64,000 nt of DNA from Desmodus rotundus (taxonomy: Eukaryota; Chordata; Mammalia; Chiroptera; Phyllostomidae): NCBI RefSeq assembly GCF_022682495.2, contig NC_071398.1, positions 97,863,705-97,927,704 on the forward strand, written 5' to 3'. Every line of letters starts with the position of its first letter. Position 1 is the stretch's first letter. Both the position numbers and the translations under genes were made by a program. Under the pieces are notes generated by a model that had not been told where the DNA came from, did not search any database, and was given only the letters and a program-made list of their open reading frames with translations. Of this stretch, positions 21,084 to 32,905 are shown piece after piece.

Positions 21084-23384
21084 CCGACACTAGGAGAGCG
21101 CACGATGCCTACTTCAGGACTGGTTTACAGAGCAGATTTCTGACTTTTCCAGGCTTCATCAGTCAGCGCTAGCAGACGTTGGAAAGCCGAGGCCTGCTCC
21201 TCAGCAGCAGCCCTAGGCAAGCCCTGGTCGGTGTTCTGAAGTCACTTTCCCTGTCGCAAATACCGTGGAATGTGAAATGGAAAAGCATCTTGGATCCCTC
21301 CTTACAAGGCTTTCCAGACACATCCTGGAGGAGAGCGCTGGTGTACAGATCGGTATCAGCACACTTCAGGCTGAGAAGTGAAAGGAGCAGACACACAACT
21401 GGAAAGTACTGGGCCCAAGGCTTCAGACAGGGGGATGGTCCCTCCCTAAATGGCAAGCAGAAATGCACGGCAATGGAATTTGACCGGAAGCCTTTGGAGC
21501 TGACTTCTTGAGCAAAACGTAAATCTTGAACACAGAGTCTGCCTACAGGACTGTCGTCTTGCGGCGAAGCACTGTGCTGGGCCCGGAAAGCTTTGCCCAC
21601 TCACTGTCATGTGGGGAGACTTTCTGGCAGGGTGTGACAACTTTGAGATGTCACTGAAAGCCCCGGTGTGTTTATACAGTCATGTCCGGTTTACCTGTGT
21701 CAGACAGGACTTTGACAGGCCTGTGAGAAGGAACTCCACAGGGTCGCCAGTTACCCATGCCGCTGGAAACGCCACTGGCCCGGCCAGCCAAAGAAAAACA
21801 CATGCGCCTGCCAGGAGTAACAAAGTAATGGACTTTCCATGAAAACTATCAGTTCTGGACGATCTGGTATTTTTAGAGAAAAGACTTGTGTATAGTGGGT
21901 ACCATGATCGTGCAGACCTGAACTGATGCAGCTCCCGTATTCAGGATGGTGGTGGGGGCTGCTGGTGAAGGAATGATGTGTCGCTGCAGAGAGTTTGTGT
22001 CCTCAGGGGAGCGGGAAGGCACAAATATTGGGAAAATATACAATAACCTACACTTCAAAGCATGGATTCCTTATGGCACCAACAACCTGGCATGAACACA
22101 TAGTTTGAAACAAGAAACAAGGGCTTGCCACTGTAAATGTGCTTTCTTACCGTCTACACCTGTGCTTGCTGTGCCTTAGAAATGGAAAGACAAGAAGTAT
22201 AAAAGGCTTTCACATGTGTTAATGATCCCTGAGGGTCCTTGGCCAAACAGTCTTGAGCTGGGATCTATAGTTCATTGCGGCCCATGCATTTCCAAAATTT
22301 TTCTGAGAGCCAATTTAACATTTAGATCCTGGAGTTTTGGATTTTTATCAAAGCATGTTTTAAGCAGTTTATCAAAGGTCATAAAAATTTTCAGAGACAC
22401 AGAAAGGGTCAATATATTGAATAGTACCTAGGGCTGAGAGACAAAGAAAACTTCCTAAAAAACTGGTGACTTTCAGGTGCAAGGTTGTAAGTATGAAACT
22501 TCACATTTCTCTAGACCTTAGCACAGCATCTTGCTCAAGACTATTGCCTAGAAAAAGTCTTGTTGGACTGGCAGAGGATGAATATTTTCATTAGCAAGTG
22601 AGCTCTATGTAAAAGCCTGTGTTCTAAGTAGAAACCTCTTCTGTTTCTCCCCGGACTAGAGGCATCACTTAGTCCAGGAGTGCCAGATGTCATCATTCAA
22701 TAAAGTATTCAGCACTCTACCTGCCTGAATATTCATGAACCCAGATGCCCAGGACATGTCAGATTACTGATACTCCTGTGAAATTATGTAGCGGAAACTG
22801 TTCAAAGTGTGTTTGGGGAAAAACCAGCTCCAGGCCCGAGTCTCTTATTTTATGCAGTGTTTAGCCTCAGGCCCATTGCCTTACTTAGGACACAGTTTCT
22901 TATTAACACTGGGAAGTTTGGACACAATGCCTGGAATCTTGCTTTGCTTCTCTCACATACAACTTTGGATATCACAGCTGACCAAGAGAGGTGTCACCTA
23001 CCCCATTCTTATGGAGACATCCTTTATAGCCTTCCCATCTTGGATAACTGACAAAGGTAAAAATGATCTCCAGAAGCCATTCCTTCCCTTGACTTAACGT
23101 CTGTTTTCTGCCAAAGTAGAATGGTAAATTATGAGAAGCTGTTACAGGATTGATTCTTGCCACAAAGCTTAGTGTAAAGAGCCATTAGTGAATGATTTGC
23201 AATCCTATCTACTTATAGGTCAGTCATATATACTTGTAGTTCAGTTCAGTACTGGCCAAAGATTGGGATTTGATATCCCTAATGTAGCTATCAAACGACC
23301 AAATACAAACTTAGGAGAATGGACTACTAAGTTGAACAGAAGGAAGCAGAATGTGGTTTTTGTGACTACACTGTTCAAAACCTT
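21084..23384. other. Unassigned stretch (2.3 kb), moderately GC-rich at left
   Basis: No gene or known repeat recognised. Frames of 143 codons (21169-21600, minus) and 110 codons (21179-21511, plus) lie on opposite strands over the same bases, so at most one could be real. Neither shows a motif, and I treat both as chance. Confidence 0.5.
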
Positions 23385-23880
23385 CTTACTGCATTTAGAA
23401 TAAAATCTTAACTCTTTACCGTGGCCTAAAGTCCTATGTGATGTGGCTTCTCTAGCTTCCCCCACCTCCTGCTCTCTGCCCTCTACGTCTTAGTGATGTT
23501 CCAGCTGCATGGCCTCCCTGAAGTTCTGCCCCCAGATTCCCTCACGTAGTGCTCCCTGTGCCTCCAAATGCTCTCTGTGGTCCTTGTAAAGCCTCAGCCC
23601 CATGCGTTCCATCCTCCACCAGGGGAGATTTCTCCTGCACACCCAATTTAGAAGGTCTTTCTAGCATCCCAGTCACTCTCTAGCATCTCTCCTTGTTTAA
23701 GTCCTTTTTCTTCATGACAATTATTATGACCCCGAGTAACCTGTTTACTTGTCAGTTTTCTGTTTCCACCAACTGGATTCAAACCATGTTGAAGGCAGGG
23801 GCCTTGTCTGCCTTGTTCTTTGCTTATTGCTGGCACTTAGTGCCTGGCATGGAGAAGGGGCTCAATATATATATCTGTAG
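23385..23880 (+). mobile_element. L2 (LINE-2) 3' region, sense
   Basis: It follows L2 in sense: AAAATCTTAACTCTTTACCG, GTGGCCTAAAGTCC, the diverged C-rich middle with CTGCTCTCTGCCCTCTACG, GGCAGGGGCCTTGTCTGCC near 23795, TGGCACTTAGTGCCTGGCAT near 23830 and GGGGCTCAATATAT at the end. It is ancient and non-coding. Confidence 0.85.
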
Positions 23881-25344
23881 ACAAATAGAAGCCAAAATGG
23901 ATCACAAAAGCTCTGTTGTGGGTAATTGGATCCTAATGTTGAGCCTATGAAGATAGACTGCAGAATCCAAGCAAGGACAGCCTGTACTCAAGCCACGAGG
24001 GCGCAATGCCCAGCTTTCGTGTCCACAAGTCACCTTCTGACCAGTTCATCTAGCCCAGCCATTCTCCTTCGCTCACCCCTATTTATCACTCAGACCACGC
24101 CTTTCATCTGGTCTCTCCTGTAACTCCTCCTGAATCTCCTGGAAGCGACACATGGAAACATGGGCTCTGTCCATGGGAACCAACTACCACCCTCCCACCA
24201 CCAGAGCTCCATGTAGTCTCCAGCGTGTCTGGACTGGCTGCTTGTCAGGGCACAGGGTGCTCGTCCCTCTCAGGACAGGAGCTTTGCATCCAATTGTTAT
24301 AGCTGTCTGTGTCTTAACCAGTGGTTCTGTTTGAAGTGGTTGGAAACTGTGTACTATTTGGATTAAACCACTGGCATCTGTGGAAGGAAAATGAGAGGAC
24401 GGGAGGCCAGTCGATCTGTGGTTGGAATCAAACTACCCAGACCCAGGGGGCTGATCTGAACGAGGCTCTGACAGGGGCTGGGCATGCAGAGCAGCTGAGG
24501 AATCAGGAGGTGGGGGGGGGGGCTGGTTACGATGCTTTGGCCACAATCAAGGAAAGAGAAGTTTGCAGAATGGATGGGAGAAAAAACAAGGACCCACTTA
24601 CTGAAAATCACAGGACTTGATGGATGCATTACTTCATTGCACTGGAAAATGTTTTATGGCAGGCAGGCTGTGAATTGAAAGTGGTTAATTTTTTATTCTG
24701 TTCAATCGAAACATTTTGACAGTATACCCAGAGGGTGTGGAATCCCTGACCCCAGCTGCTGTGTTTCACCAACAGGCAGAATCATAAAGGTGACCCTTCA
24801 TACTTCCACACATCTGCGGAGTTACGTATGTAATATCTGCATGTAACTTGGGGATTCAACTATGATGAGACAATAGGAACAAAGAGCAAAAAAGCGAAGC
24901 TGGTTTTTGTTTGTTGTAATGCCTTTTCTTTTTGCGCTCTCTCTTTATAACCTCTATGAGAGTATCTGATGATCAGAACCTCAAGTGTGCTTGTTCAGTC
25001 ATTGTGACATGGTTATTTGTTTCCTGTGAGCAGGAGAGGACAGTGTTAAGTGCTAGACATGCAAGGCAATCTTTGTTTTCTGACATCCAAGTGAGCTCCC
25101 TGCATTCTCCTCACCATGTGCGAGAGAGAAAAGCCATCTGTTCCCCATCCAATAATCATGGCTTCTTGATCTGCCTCTTAAAATGAATGACACAGCTATT
25201 ACAAGCCTCTGTCATCCATTTCCTGTTTGCCAAGACACCTGTCATTTGAGCTTTGCTTTTGGAATCGATATCTGTGAGTCCATGGGAACACACACAGCTC
25301 TTTGGGTCATTCTCAAAGATAGGCAGTTGACGAGTCAAAATTGC
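23881..25344. other. Unassigned stretch
   Basis: Nothing recognised apart from a run of eleven G at 24512-24522. Short frames (24321-24620 plus, 24363-24629 minus) overlap on opposite strands and are taken as chance. Confidence 0.5.
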
Positions 25345-25495
25345 TACATTATTATCTTGTCCTTGTCACTCATGTTCCATAATCTGTAAGTTAGTAATAC
25401 TATCATCTACCTAGCAGGGGTTGTTGTGTGGCTCATGTTAATTAATATGCATAAATCACGTAGGAAGTAGTAAACAATGATGTGAATATAAGCAG
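25345..25495 (+). repeat. MIR SINE fragment, sense
   Basis: It shows the MIR core and tail order: CCATAATCTGTAAGTTAGTA, ATACTATCATCTACCTAGCA, GGGGTTGTTGTGTGGCTCAT and TAATATGCATAAATCACG. It is diverged. Confidence 0.65.
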
Positions 25496-25565
25496 GAATT
25501 AAAGAAGCTTCCAAATGGTATATGCGAGTGGTCTCTATCAGAGGTTAATACAACCACATTTATTA

Positions 25566-25583
25566 ATGAAGAAGCTTCTTCAT
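25566..25583. promoter_or_regulatory. Perfect 18-bp palindrome resembling a heat-shock element
   Basis: ATGAAGAAGCTTCTTCAT is self-complementary and contains the inverted nGAAnnTTCn pair recognised by heat-shock factors. Whether it is bound is unknown, and there is no promoter nearby. Confidence 0.4.
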
Positions 25584-25599
25584 GTGTTGGTAAGTCATA

Positions 25600-26334
25600 C
25601 ATATTTTATATGGTCTATATCACCTATCCCTAGGTCAAAAGTTATATAGTACTTTTCTAACAAATATGAACTTTAGTTCATAATGCCAGGGTGCAATAAA
25701 TGGCACATAACATTTGTTCTAAATCTAATTTAATGTGTTTCAATCAGGATGGTAGAAAATTAAACTTCAGGCATATTTGAAACATTGGTAGAAAGTGATG
25801 CGAAAGGCAGTCTCCCACCTCCCTGGTATCATTCAAGAACTCAGAGAACGGTAGGCGGCCCAGAACATTCGGAGTATCTTTTTGTCCTTGGTCAGCATCG
25901 CTCATCACTGACGTGTTCTTTGTCCAAGTGTAGTTGTGCCTTGAGGGTGGGCATCCTGCTACTTCCGTATCAGCCTTGGGTTCTAGGGTTTTTGCTGAAG
26001 CTGGGTTTCTCTGCATGTCCCAAACCATCTCCTTAGGTATGTGTGCCAGACAACCAAAGCCCTCCAAGTTACCGCCATCTCCCCAGGCCACTGGAAAGGA
26101 ACAGGTCGCTGGTGTGGCAACACTTGTCTAAATTGAACCTAGAAAAATGGAAATCTTGTATTTTGAATGTGAAGTTATTCCTTCCATTTCATAAATTTAT
26201 TGAGTACTTTCCTAGGTGTGTGAGGGTTTACAGTGTCTCTGGCCTTACCAGTGTAGCAGATTTCAAATTCTTCTGTGAAGTTTATCTAAGTTAATCCTTG
26301 AGCCAAGACCATTCTCTGTGGTGAAAACACAGCT
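25600..26334. other. Unassigned stretch
   Basis: Nothing recognised. A 115-codon minus frame (25744-26091) lies opposite plus frames of 83 and 65 codons and has no family resemblance. Confidence 0.5.
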
Positions 26335-26425
26335 CATGTTACACATTCCTATTTGACAGTTGAACTAACGGAAGCTCAGAAAGGCAAACCCAATTCACAT
26401 AGGATCATATGCAGTCAGAGGAAAT
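26335..26425 (-). repeat. MIR fragment, antisense (short)
   Basis: ATTTGACAGTTGAACTAACG, AAGCTCAGAAAGGCAAAC and the following ATAGGATCATATGCAGTCAG resemble the complement of the MIR core ('gatgaggaaactgaggc..'). Short and diverged. Confidence 0.45.
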
Positions 26426-26689
26426 GGGGGAAGTACATCTAAAGATCGAACCTCAGTGATCTTTACATTACTCCACTTCCATCCCAAGTCCCAGGGATTC
26501 CTTCAGGAAGGAACCTTGAATGGATTTGGTCTATCAGCCAGTAGGTGGGAACAATTTGGGGGATCCTTCCCTAAAATCATACCGGAAAGGGAACTACCCA
26601 GCATGGGGCTGCCTGGCACTGCCCGAGAGGGTGACGTCAGTGAGAGTCTCCATCAGCATGGTATGGGGCTCATGCTCTGGGGGTGAACA

Positions 26690-26840
26690 GATCGCAATTC
26701 AAATACCAACCCCCTAATAGCCTAATGTGACATTAATGTCCACGTGCCTCCATTTTCTGAGGTGTTCCAATGACCTGCCTTGTAGGATGGGTGGAAGGGG
26801 TGAGTGAGATGCTCATAGGTGCCTGAACCCTGACCCAGAG
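26690..26840 (+). repeat. MIR fragment, sense
   Basis: CGCAATTCAAATACCAACCC, GTGCCTCCATTTTCTGAGGT, CCTGCCTTGTAGGATGGG and GAGTGAGATGCTCATAGGTG follow the MIR head-to-core order, with high divergence. Confidence 0.5.
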
Positions 26841-27767
26841 GAGTCGCTGCAACAGCGTTACTTCCTGGGTGCACTGTACAGTGGCGAGCATAGCTACTTT
26901 CCCAAAATGGTAACACCTCCCCACCAATACACACACACTTCACTCAGTTTGTGCATTGAAAAAAAATGTATGAAGGACCTACCAAGTAGGAATCTCGTTG
27001 CTGGGAAATAGGCATACAAATATAAGTCACGTCTAATGCCTGCCTCAAGGAATTTGCCTTCTGTGGCACTTAGTGGGGGAGACTTTCTGAACCTAAACTC
27101 TTCCATTTGGAGGGAGGAAAGGAGGTGGGAGATGGGAACTGGGGACCAATCCTCCACTGCCAGTTCAAGAGGTACCTGGGGAATGGGAGCAAGTTCCTTT
27201 AGGGTTTCGGTCCCTTGGGCTGAGTTCTAGGCTCGTGACGGAAACAGGATGGTGCCTGCTCCTTGTAGGTGCTGCTGAGAGGGCTGTGACCAGAGGGAAC
27301 TCTTGTTCCCTGTGTCTTTTTTTCCCTGGCACTTTCAGTTTCCATCACAGGAGCCTTTGTCAGTCATCTGCTTTGCTTTTACCCTAGAATTAATTTCCTG
27401 GGACCATCTGGCCCAAATGCTCAGGGCTGCCCTTCCAACGGGCTGTCCGTCAGGTGGTGGGGTTGAGTGGCTGCACTGCCTTTACCCTGAGGTTCTGTGA
27501 GTCCAGGGCGGCTGACGTCTGTCCAGGTCCGCTTCTTCTCCAGATGCTGGGGCCTACTTCACACTTCACATGACATGCTGACTTCCAATAAAACGAGACA
27601 GTGTCATGGTAGCAGAAGGTGCTGAGACTCCCTGAGGCTTATCCCTTTCTTTCCTCCAGAGAGTCCAGGCAGGGCGTTCTGAATGGACCCCAGAAGGGCT
27701 CTTTTCAGTTCATGGTGGGCACCGCTGAAGTGACAATAACGTATCAAAGAGTAAATACCGGTAATAT
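26841..27767. other. Unassigned stretch
   Basis: No gene or repeat recognised. Short overlapping frames only. Confidence 0.5.
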
Positions 27768-27835
27768 GGTGTGTGTGTGAGTATGTGCGTGGGGTGGGGG
27801 GTGGGGGGGGAGAGAGAGAGAGAAAGAGAGAAACT
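27768..27835. repeat. GT / G-run / AG low-complexity tract
   Basis: A short GT run is followed by GGGG-T-GGGGGG-T-GGGGGGGG (27791-27810) and an AG-rich purine tract. The closely spaced G-runs make this a strong G-quadruplex candidate on the plus strand. Confidence 0.9.
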
Positions 27836-29599
27836 AGAGATCGTGATTACCCTGTTTCAGAGGAGAGGCATTTTTACTCAAGAAATTTCAAAAAGTACTC
27901 CAAAATAAATGTGAACACGTACACTCAGAGCAACCAAAAGCATTTTCACAGACTACATGTCTCCTGAGGAAAATGGGGTTTTTGGTTCTGGCCAGACTGG
28001 AACCTGCCCTCACGCCCCCCTCGCCCTGCCAAAGCTTTGATGCTAAAAAAGCACTTCGGTATTTCAAACTCAAACCCGGAGTAGCGAGCCTTGTGGCAGA
28101 TGCGTTTCACTTTCATGGTGTTTCTAATTCACACCAACTCTCCCAAACCGCACTCAGTACGAGGTACATACCACCGTCCACTCCCATTTTCCCGACACCA
28201 ATCCCCCAGCCCTCACCATGCGCATCATAAGCTGTTTTATTTTTCCCATCAAATTTCCTCCCCATTCTCCATGCTTTAAGAGCTCTTAAAATTTCAAATC
28301 TCCTCCAAACCATTTCCCACTTAAACTGGCAGCAAGATGGACTTTTCTCCCCATTCCGAGTTTGAGGTAAAGCTCCCACTTTCAGCCACACTGCCAAGGA
28401 CAGCACCTCCGACACTTTGGGTGTGAGCGTTACCTTCCCTAGAGCTCGAGCCTTTTTATCTATCCATCGCCACTTGTGTTGCCGTAGCCTTTCCCTGGGG
28501 GAAAAGAGGAAGGTATGGCTTCCTCATTTGGCACACGGCAAAGTGGGGTGGGCATGAGCAGCATACCTGAGATCCTCAGCACACCCCGGAGGAAGCAGGG
28601 CAGGGAGAGAACCTGCGATTCTCAAAAATAACCACCTGTGTGCTCCAAGCCGGAAGTTTCCTTGGGCTCTACAGGACCTCAGTTGTTACTGCACTTCATG
28701 ATCGTGGGATTTTCTTTGTCCTTATTCTCAGATGGCTGTTAAAGTTATTTTAAAATATTCCCTCCTCCCAATCATATGTCCATCTCCCTCCGTCCAAACA
28801 CACATTTTCCCCACCAGACTTGATGGCTGAGCATGGGGTTGGCAGTGAGTGGCCATTTCCTCCCCTCTCCTCCTCTGCCCTCTTCCTCTTTTCCTGGGAA
28901 TGCAGGAAACTGATATTTATTCATTGTCTAGTGAGCGATGTGTTTAATTTCATTTAGTACTTATAACAGCGTTTTGTTGGTTTTATGGTATTCTCTCCCT
29001 CAGTAGGGTCCGAGTGCCCTCTCTTTATTCTCATGGTGAAGCCCTGGGTTCTTGTCAGTTTCCGAATCTACATGTTATTTCAGCCTTTTTTCTTTGAAGT
29101 TTGTCCTGATGTTCATTTTAAACGTACTTAGCCCATGCTAATCTCCTTTGGGTAGGTGCTCAAAAATGGGATCAATGACTATCTTTATCCTGGTTAGGGA
29201 CTCTGAGGTTTTAATTATTTGCTTTATTTTTCTTTTTTGGTTTTCCTAAACATTAAGTTGGTTGAGTTAACATTCTTATTCCAGAGGCTGGGAATAAGAT
29301 GAAAGTCAGGAGTCTGACTTATTTCTTTAGGAATGTATTCAAGTCATACAAAGCTATTCATTGACTTGGCCTTTCCCTCCCAAAGACCTTAATTTAGAAT
29401 GGTCTGACTTTATTACTGGTGATTGGGAGGGTTGCTTGCTCAGGGACAAACCATGTGATCCTTTGGAGAAATATGAAAGTCGTCGCCAGCTGAGATGACC
29501 CCTGAGTAAAAAGGATGAGACACACCCTAGAGAGGAAGAATCTGTAAGAGAAACTACTTTTGGAGGAAAAAGATGATTGACATGTATTAGGCTAGATAT
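27836..29599. other. Unassigned stretch
   Basis: No gene recognised. A pyrimidine-rich patch lies at 28855-28895. The 100-codon minus frame at 28113-28415 is opposite plus frames and has no family resemblance. Parts of 28920-29400 may be old repeat beyond recognition. Confidence 0.45.
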
Positions 29600-30620
29600 G
29601 TCATTTGTCCTCCAAACTTAAAAATAAATCTCATTTTTTTCTCAATCTGACATATAATCATTACAGAAAAAAATATTATGGGCTAAAAAACAAATAAACA
29701 CATAATTCCATCCACCCAGATATAATGACAATAGACACCTTGATCTATGAACTTCCAGCCCTCTCCTCTGTATACATAATTTACCTAAATAAAATCATAC
29801 ACCTTTGAAACTTGCTTTTCTCATTTAATATTATGAATACCTATTGATGTCAATAAGGAAACATTTATAACTCAGTAATTATAGTATGATATGATGTGCC
29901 ATAACTTACTTAACCTGCCCTTTGAATTACACAATAGGGCTTTTTCTAACTTTTTAATTTAAAATAATAATATAATAACTACCATACAGACCCCTTCACA
30001 TAAGGGGAAAAAAATGAGAGAGAGACCAACACATGTCTGGAAGTGAAATTTTTTTATTAGATTAAAGGTAAAAAAATGTTAAGGCTTTTGTTAGATTTTC
30101 CCAAATTATTTTTCTTAAAATTATACTAACAGACATAGCAGTGTATGACTGTGACCATTTCCCTAAATCCATAGGTTGATGGAAACGCATGCCACTTTAT
30201 CATTCTAATATGTGTTTCTTTGATTAGTACTTAGGTTGAATAATTTTTTCTGTGCATATTGACAATATGTGTTTCTCATTTTTGTAAGTTACTTATATAT
30301 TTTTTACCTACTATTTTCTACTCTGTTATTAGTTGTTCACTTACTGAATTTACAAACTTGTTATTTTAAATATAGTAATACATTATAATGTATGTTGTGG
30401 ATTTTTCTTTGAGTTTGTTGTTTTTTATTTAAATTTTTTATGGTGTTTTATGTAGCAAGCTGAAATGTTACATGTCACGGTAGTCAAATTGATCAGCATT
30501 TCTTTGTTTGTTTTTTCCCTCTGGGTTCAGGCTTAGACCACCCGAGGACTTTAAATCAATTTTCAAAAAGTCTTGCTTATGATACATAAGATCTCTAGAA
30601 ACTCATTCAGAATTTTTATG
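29600..30620 (-). mobile_element. Old LINE-1 3' UTR region, antisense
   Basis: An AT-rich tract with the typical complement words of ancient LINE-1 3' UTRs: TATACATAATTTACCTAAAT, AAATCATACACCTTTGAAAC, CTTGCTTTTCTCATTTAATA, then ATGTGCCATAACTTACTTAA and AATTACACAATAGGGC. It is very diverged, and its right boundary is uncertain. Confidence 0.6.
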
Positions 30621-32724
30621 CATCTCTGTTTATGATAGTGATCTCAAACTATGCTTCCGTGGAACACCATTTGTCCACAATTTTAGTCAAGGCATTGTGC
30701 CCTTAAATACGAATCCTAGCAGTCTTTCCAAATTTTCAGAAAAATTAATATAATGCAGTACCTTTCAATTCGAAGGTTTCCAAACACACTTTTTTCTTAA
30801 ATGTTTGGTGCTGATATTCGCCTTTATTACTATGTAATAAACCTGGTGTCATATTATATATTCTGTTATTTTAAATTTAATATGTCGATATTAAATGGTG
30901 TTGTACAAAGATCACTATTACTTCCAGATGTTCTACTAACTGACAAGTTGAAGGATCTCTAGTGTATGGTATATGTTGGCTACAGTTAAAAACTGGAAGG
31001 GAGATAAGGTTAACAACACATAAAAGTTAGAGAACTGAAGACCAAGAATCCTGTTGTAACTGCTAATCACTCTCCCTCCTTTGCTTGCTACCCGGAGCCT
31101 TGATTACAGAGAGCGCTGACAAATGCATTCGATCAGTCTCATTGCCACATTCTTGTGAAATTAGAATTTCCTGATGGGCTCACAGAATAACTTCTTAAAA
31201 GGAAAGATGCCATTTTTAAACCACAGAAATGATTTTTTCTTTATATTAGAAGTATAAATGGGACAAGGAAACGCATTCCTCTTTTTTAAGTGCTTCCAAA
31301 GGCAGGCTTTATTGCTGCACTGGGTCTGTGAAGAACATGCACAGAGGCACCTCTCCACTGGCACTCACAAATGGAAGCTTTGAAAATATGCACCTATAAA
31401 ACACATGCATTTCCTGAACTGGTAGCCGCTTTATTCAACAGACCATTAAAAGCCCATTTAGAGGGCCTCTCACAGGCTCATGTGCACTACAGGTACTAAA
31501 AGCCAGTGAACCCAGCACAGGAAGAAACAGAACAAAACAAGAAGTTGGACCCATGTCCACTAAAGTTTACGGACGAAAAAAGCTCTCTCCTGAAACCTAA
31601 ATTTCCTCCAACACTAACATTCTCCTGAAGAACAGGTAATGTGACAAAATTGTCCCACTTCCAGTCTCCCAGCCAAAGTCCAATGCTCCTCCTGCCCTCC
31701 AAGTATCAATCATCAGGCAGGGCAAGGCAAATGCACTTTTAATCAGTAACAGCTACTGTTTCTTGTACCGGGACTGTTTATGATTTAAAAGGGGGAAAAT
31801 TAAATCAATCCCGATGTGAATGTTTTCCCTCTTGAAGAGAAAAAGCAACACCCTGTGTCCAAAAGCGGTTCGGGGGGATGTTATAATTTCACATGTTTTT
31901 AAAATATATTAAAAGAAAATAAATTTGAAATTGGTTTTATCCTCATTAGCTGTAAACAGGAGAGTAACTGTAAAGGGTTGGTGAGTCACACCAAACAAAT
32001 GCCTTCAGTCTGTGCCTTCGCCCCGTTGTGTTTGCTGGTGTTCACACCTCAATGTAGATTAATAGAGCCTGAAGGGGATTCAGTGAACCTCTGTCCAAAG
32101 ATGGCCGCCTTGGGAGCCCCGTCCCTGGGGCTGTTTAGGCAAGAAGACGAATCCGATGGGAAGTGTAGAGGGAATTCATGCAACAGAAGGGTTTTGGGAT
32201 TATATTAGTGGGCGAAACTGATTGTATATGGAAGCCTAACATATAGAATGTACAACAGTAGGTCTGATCTGGCTAAAGGTTCTTGTTCCTTTCCTTATTC
32301 ATAAGAATCTTATGCTTTTAGTTGGCTGAAAAGAAAAAAAAATCAATCCTGTCTTGCTTATTTGTAAAACTTTAACACCAATGGGGTGGGAAGAATTAAT
32401 GAGCCCAGGCACAAGGAATGTGATGTTTTCATGTCTAAACTGCTGGCCCACAGACACGCATTAGTGTCTTGTAGCTTTTCAAGGCCACTGAAGAAACGAC
32501 TTTTTGGCCCCTTACAACTCTGGGTGGAGAACTTGCATTTGCACATGATTACTCGCCACTGTAACTGGCACCCAGGGGAAGGATCCATCAAAGAAGCCCA
32601 CAGATTGGAAGCACCAGGGTACTGCAGCCTCCCACGTACCCGGACAGGAATGCAGTGGCAACTGGCGGCCCTCAGAAGAGAAGGACCACGTGACCAGTAC
32701 ACCACAGAGAGTGTAGCAGACTTC
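30621..32724. other. Unassigned stretch (2.1 kb), includes candidate conserved block
   Basis: No gene or confident repeat. The segment 31720-32110 is free of recognisable repeats, is AT-rich with many homeobox-like words, and ends at AAGATGGCCGCC (32098-32109), which contains the YY1 core. Overlapping plus and minus frames over 32358-32787 (133, 115 and 77 codons) look like chance. Confidence 0.4.
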
Positions 32725-32905
32725 CAGGGTGCATTCAGTCCTCATACCACCTCTGTGAGGTCACAACTTCCTGCACATTATGGATGAGGAAACAGACTCT
32801 GAAGGATCAAATCATGTATTCAAAGAGGCATAACTCATAATCACGAGAGCTAGGATTTGAATTCCAGTCTACATCTAAATCCCAAGTTCTTCTCATTTTT
32901 CTAAG
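32725..32905 (-). repeat. MIR SINE, antisense
   Basis: CCTCATACCACCTCTGTGAG, CACATTATGGATGAGGAAAC, AGACTCTGAAGGATC, TAGGATTTGAATTCCAGTCT and CCCAAGTTCTTCTC give the MIR complement in order, including the tRNA-like head at the right. Confidence 0.8.

Noticed and set aside
21169..21600. 143-codon minus-strand frame opposite a 110-codon plus frame
   Set aside because: Both strands open over the same GC-rich bases and neither shows a recognisable motif.
30630..30760. hAT-type fragment suggested by CTTCCGTGGAACACC
   Set aside because: Similarity is limited to a dozen bases, with no inverted ends or target duplication.
32358..32787. Overlapping frames of 133, 115 and 77 codons
   Set aside because: Three registers on two strands across one segment. 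No domain, no clear splice structure.
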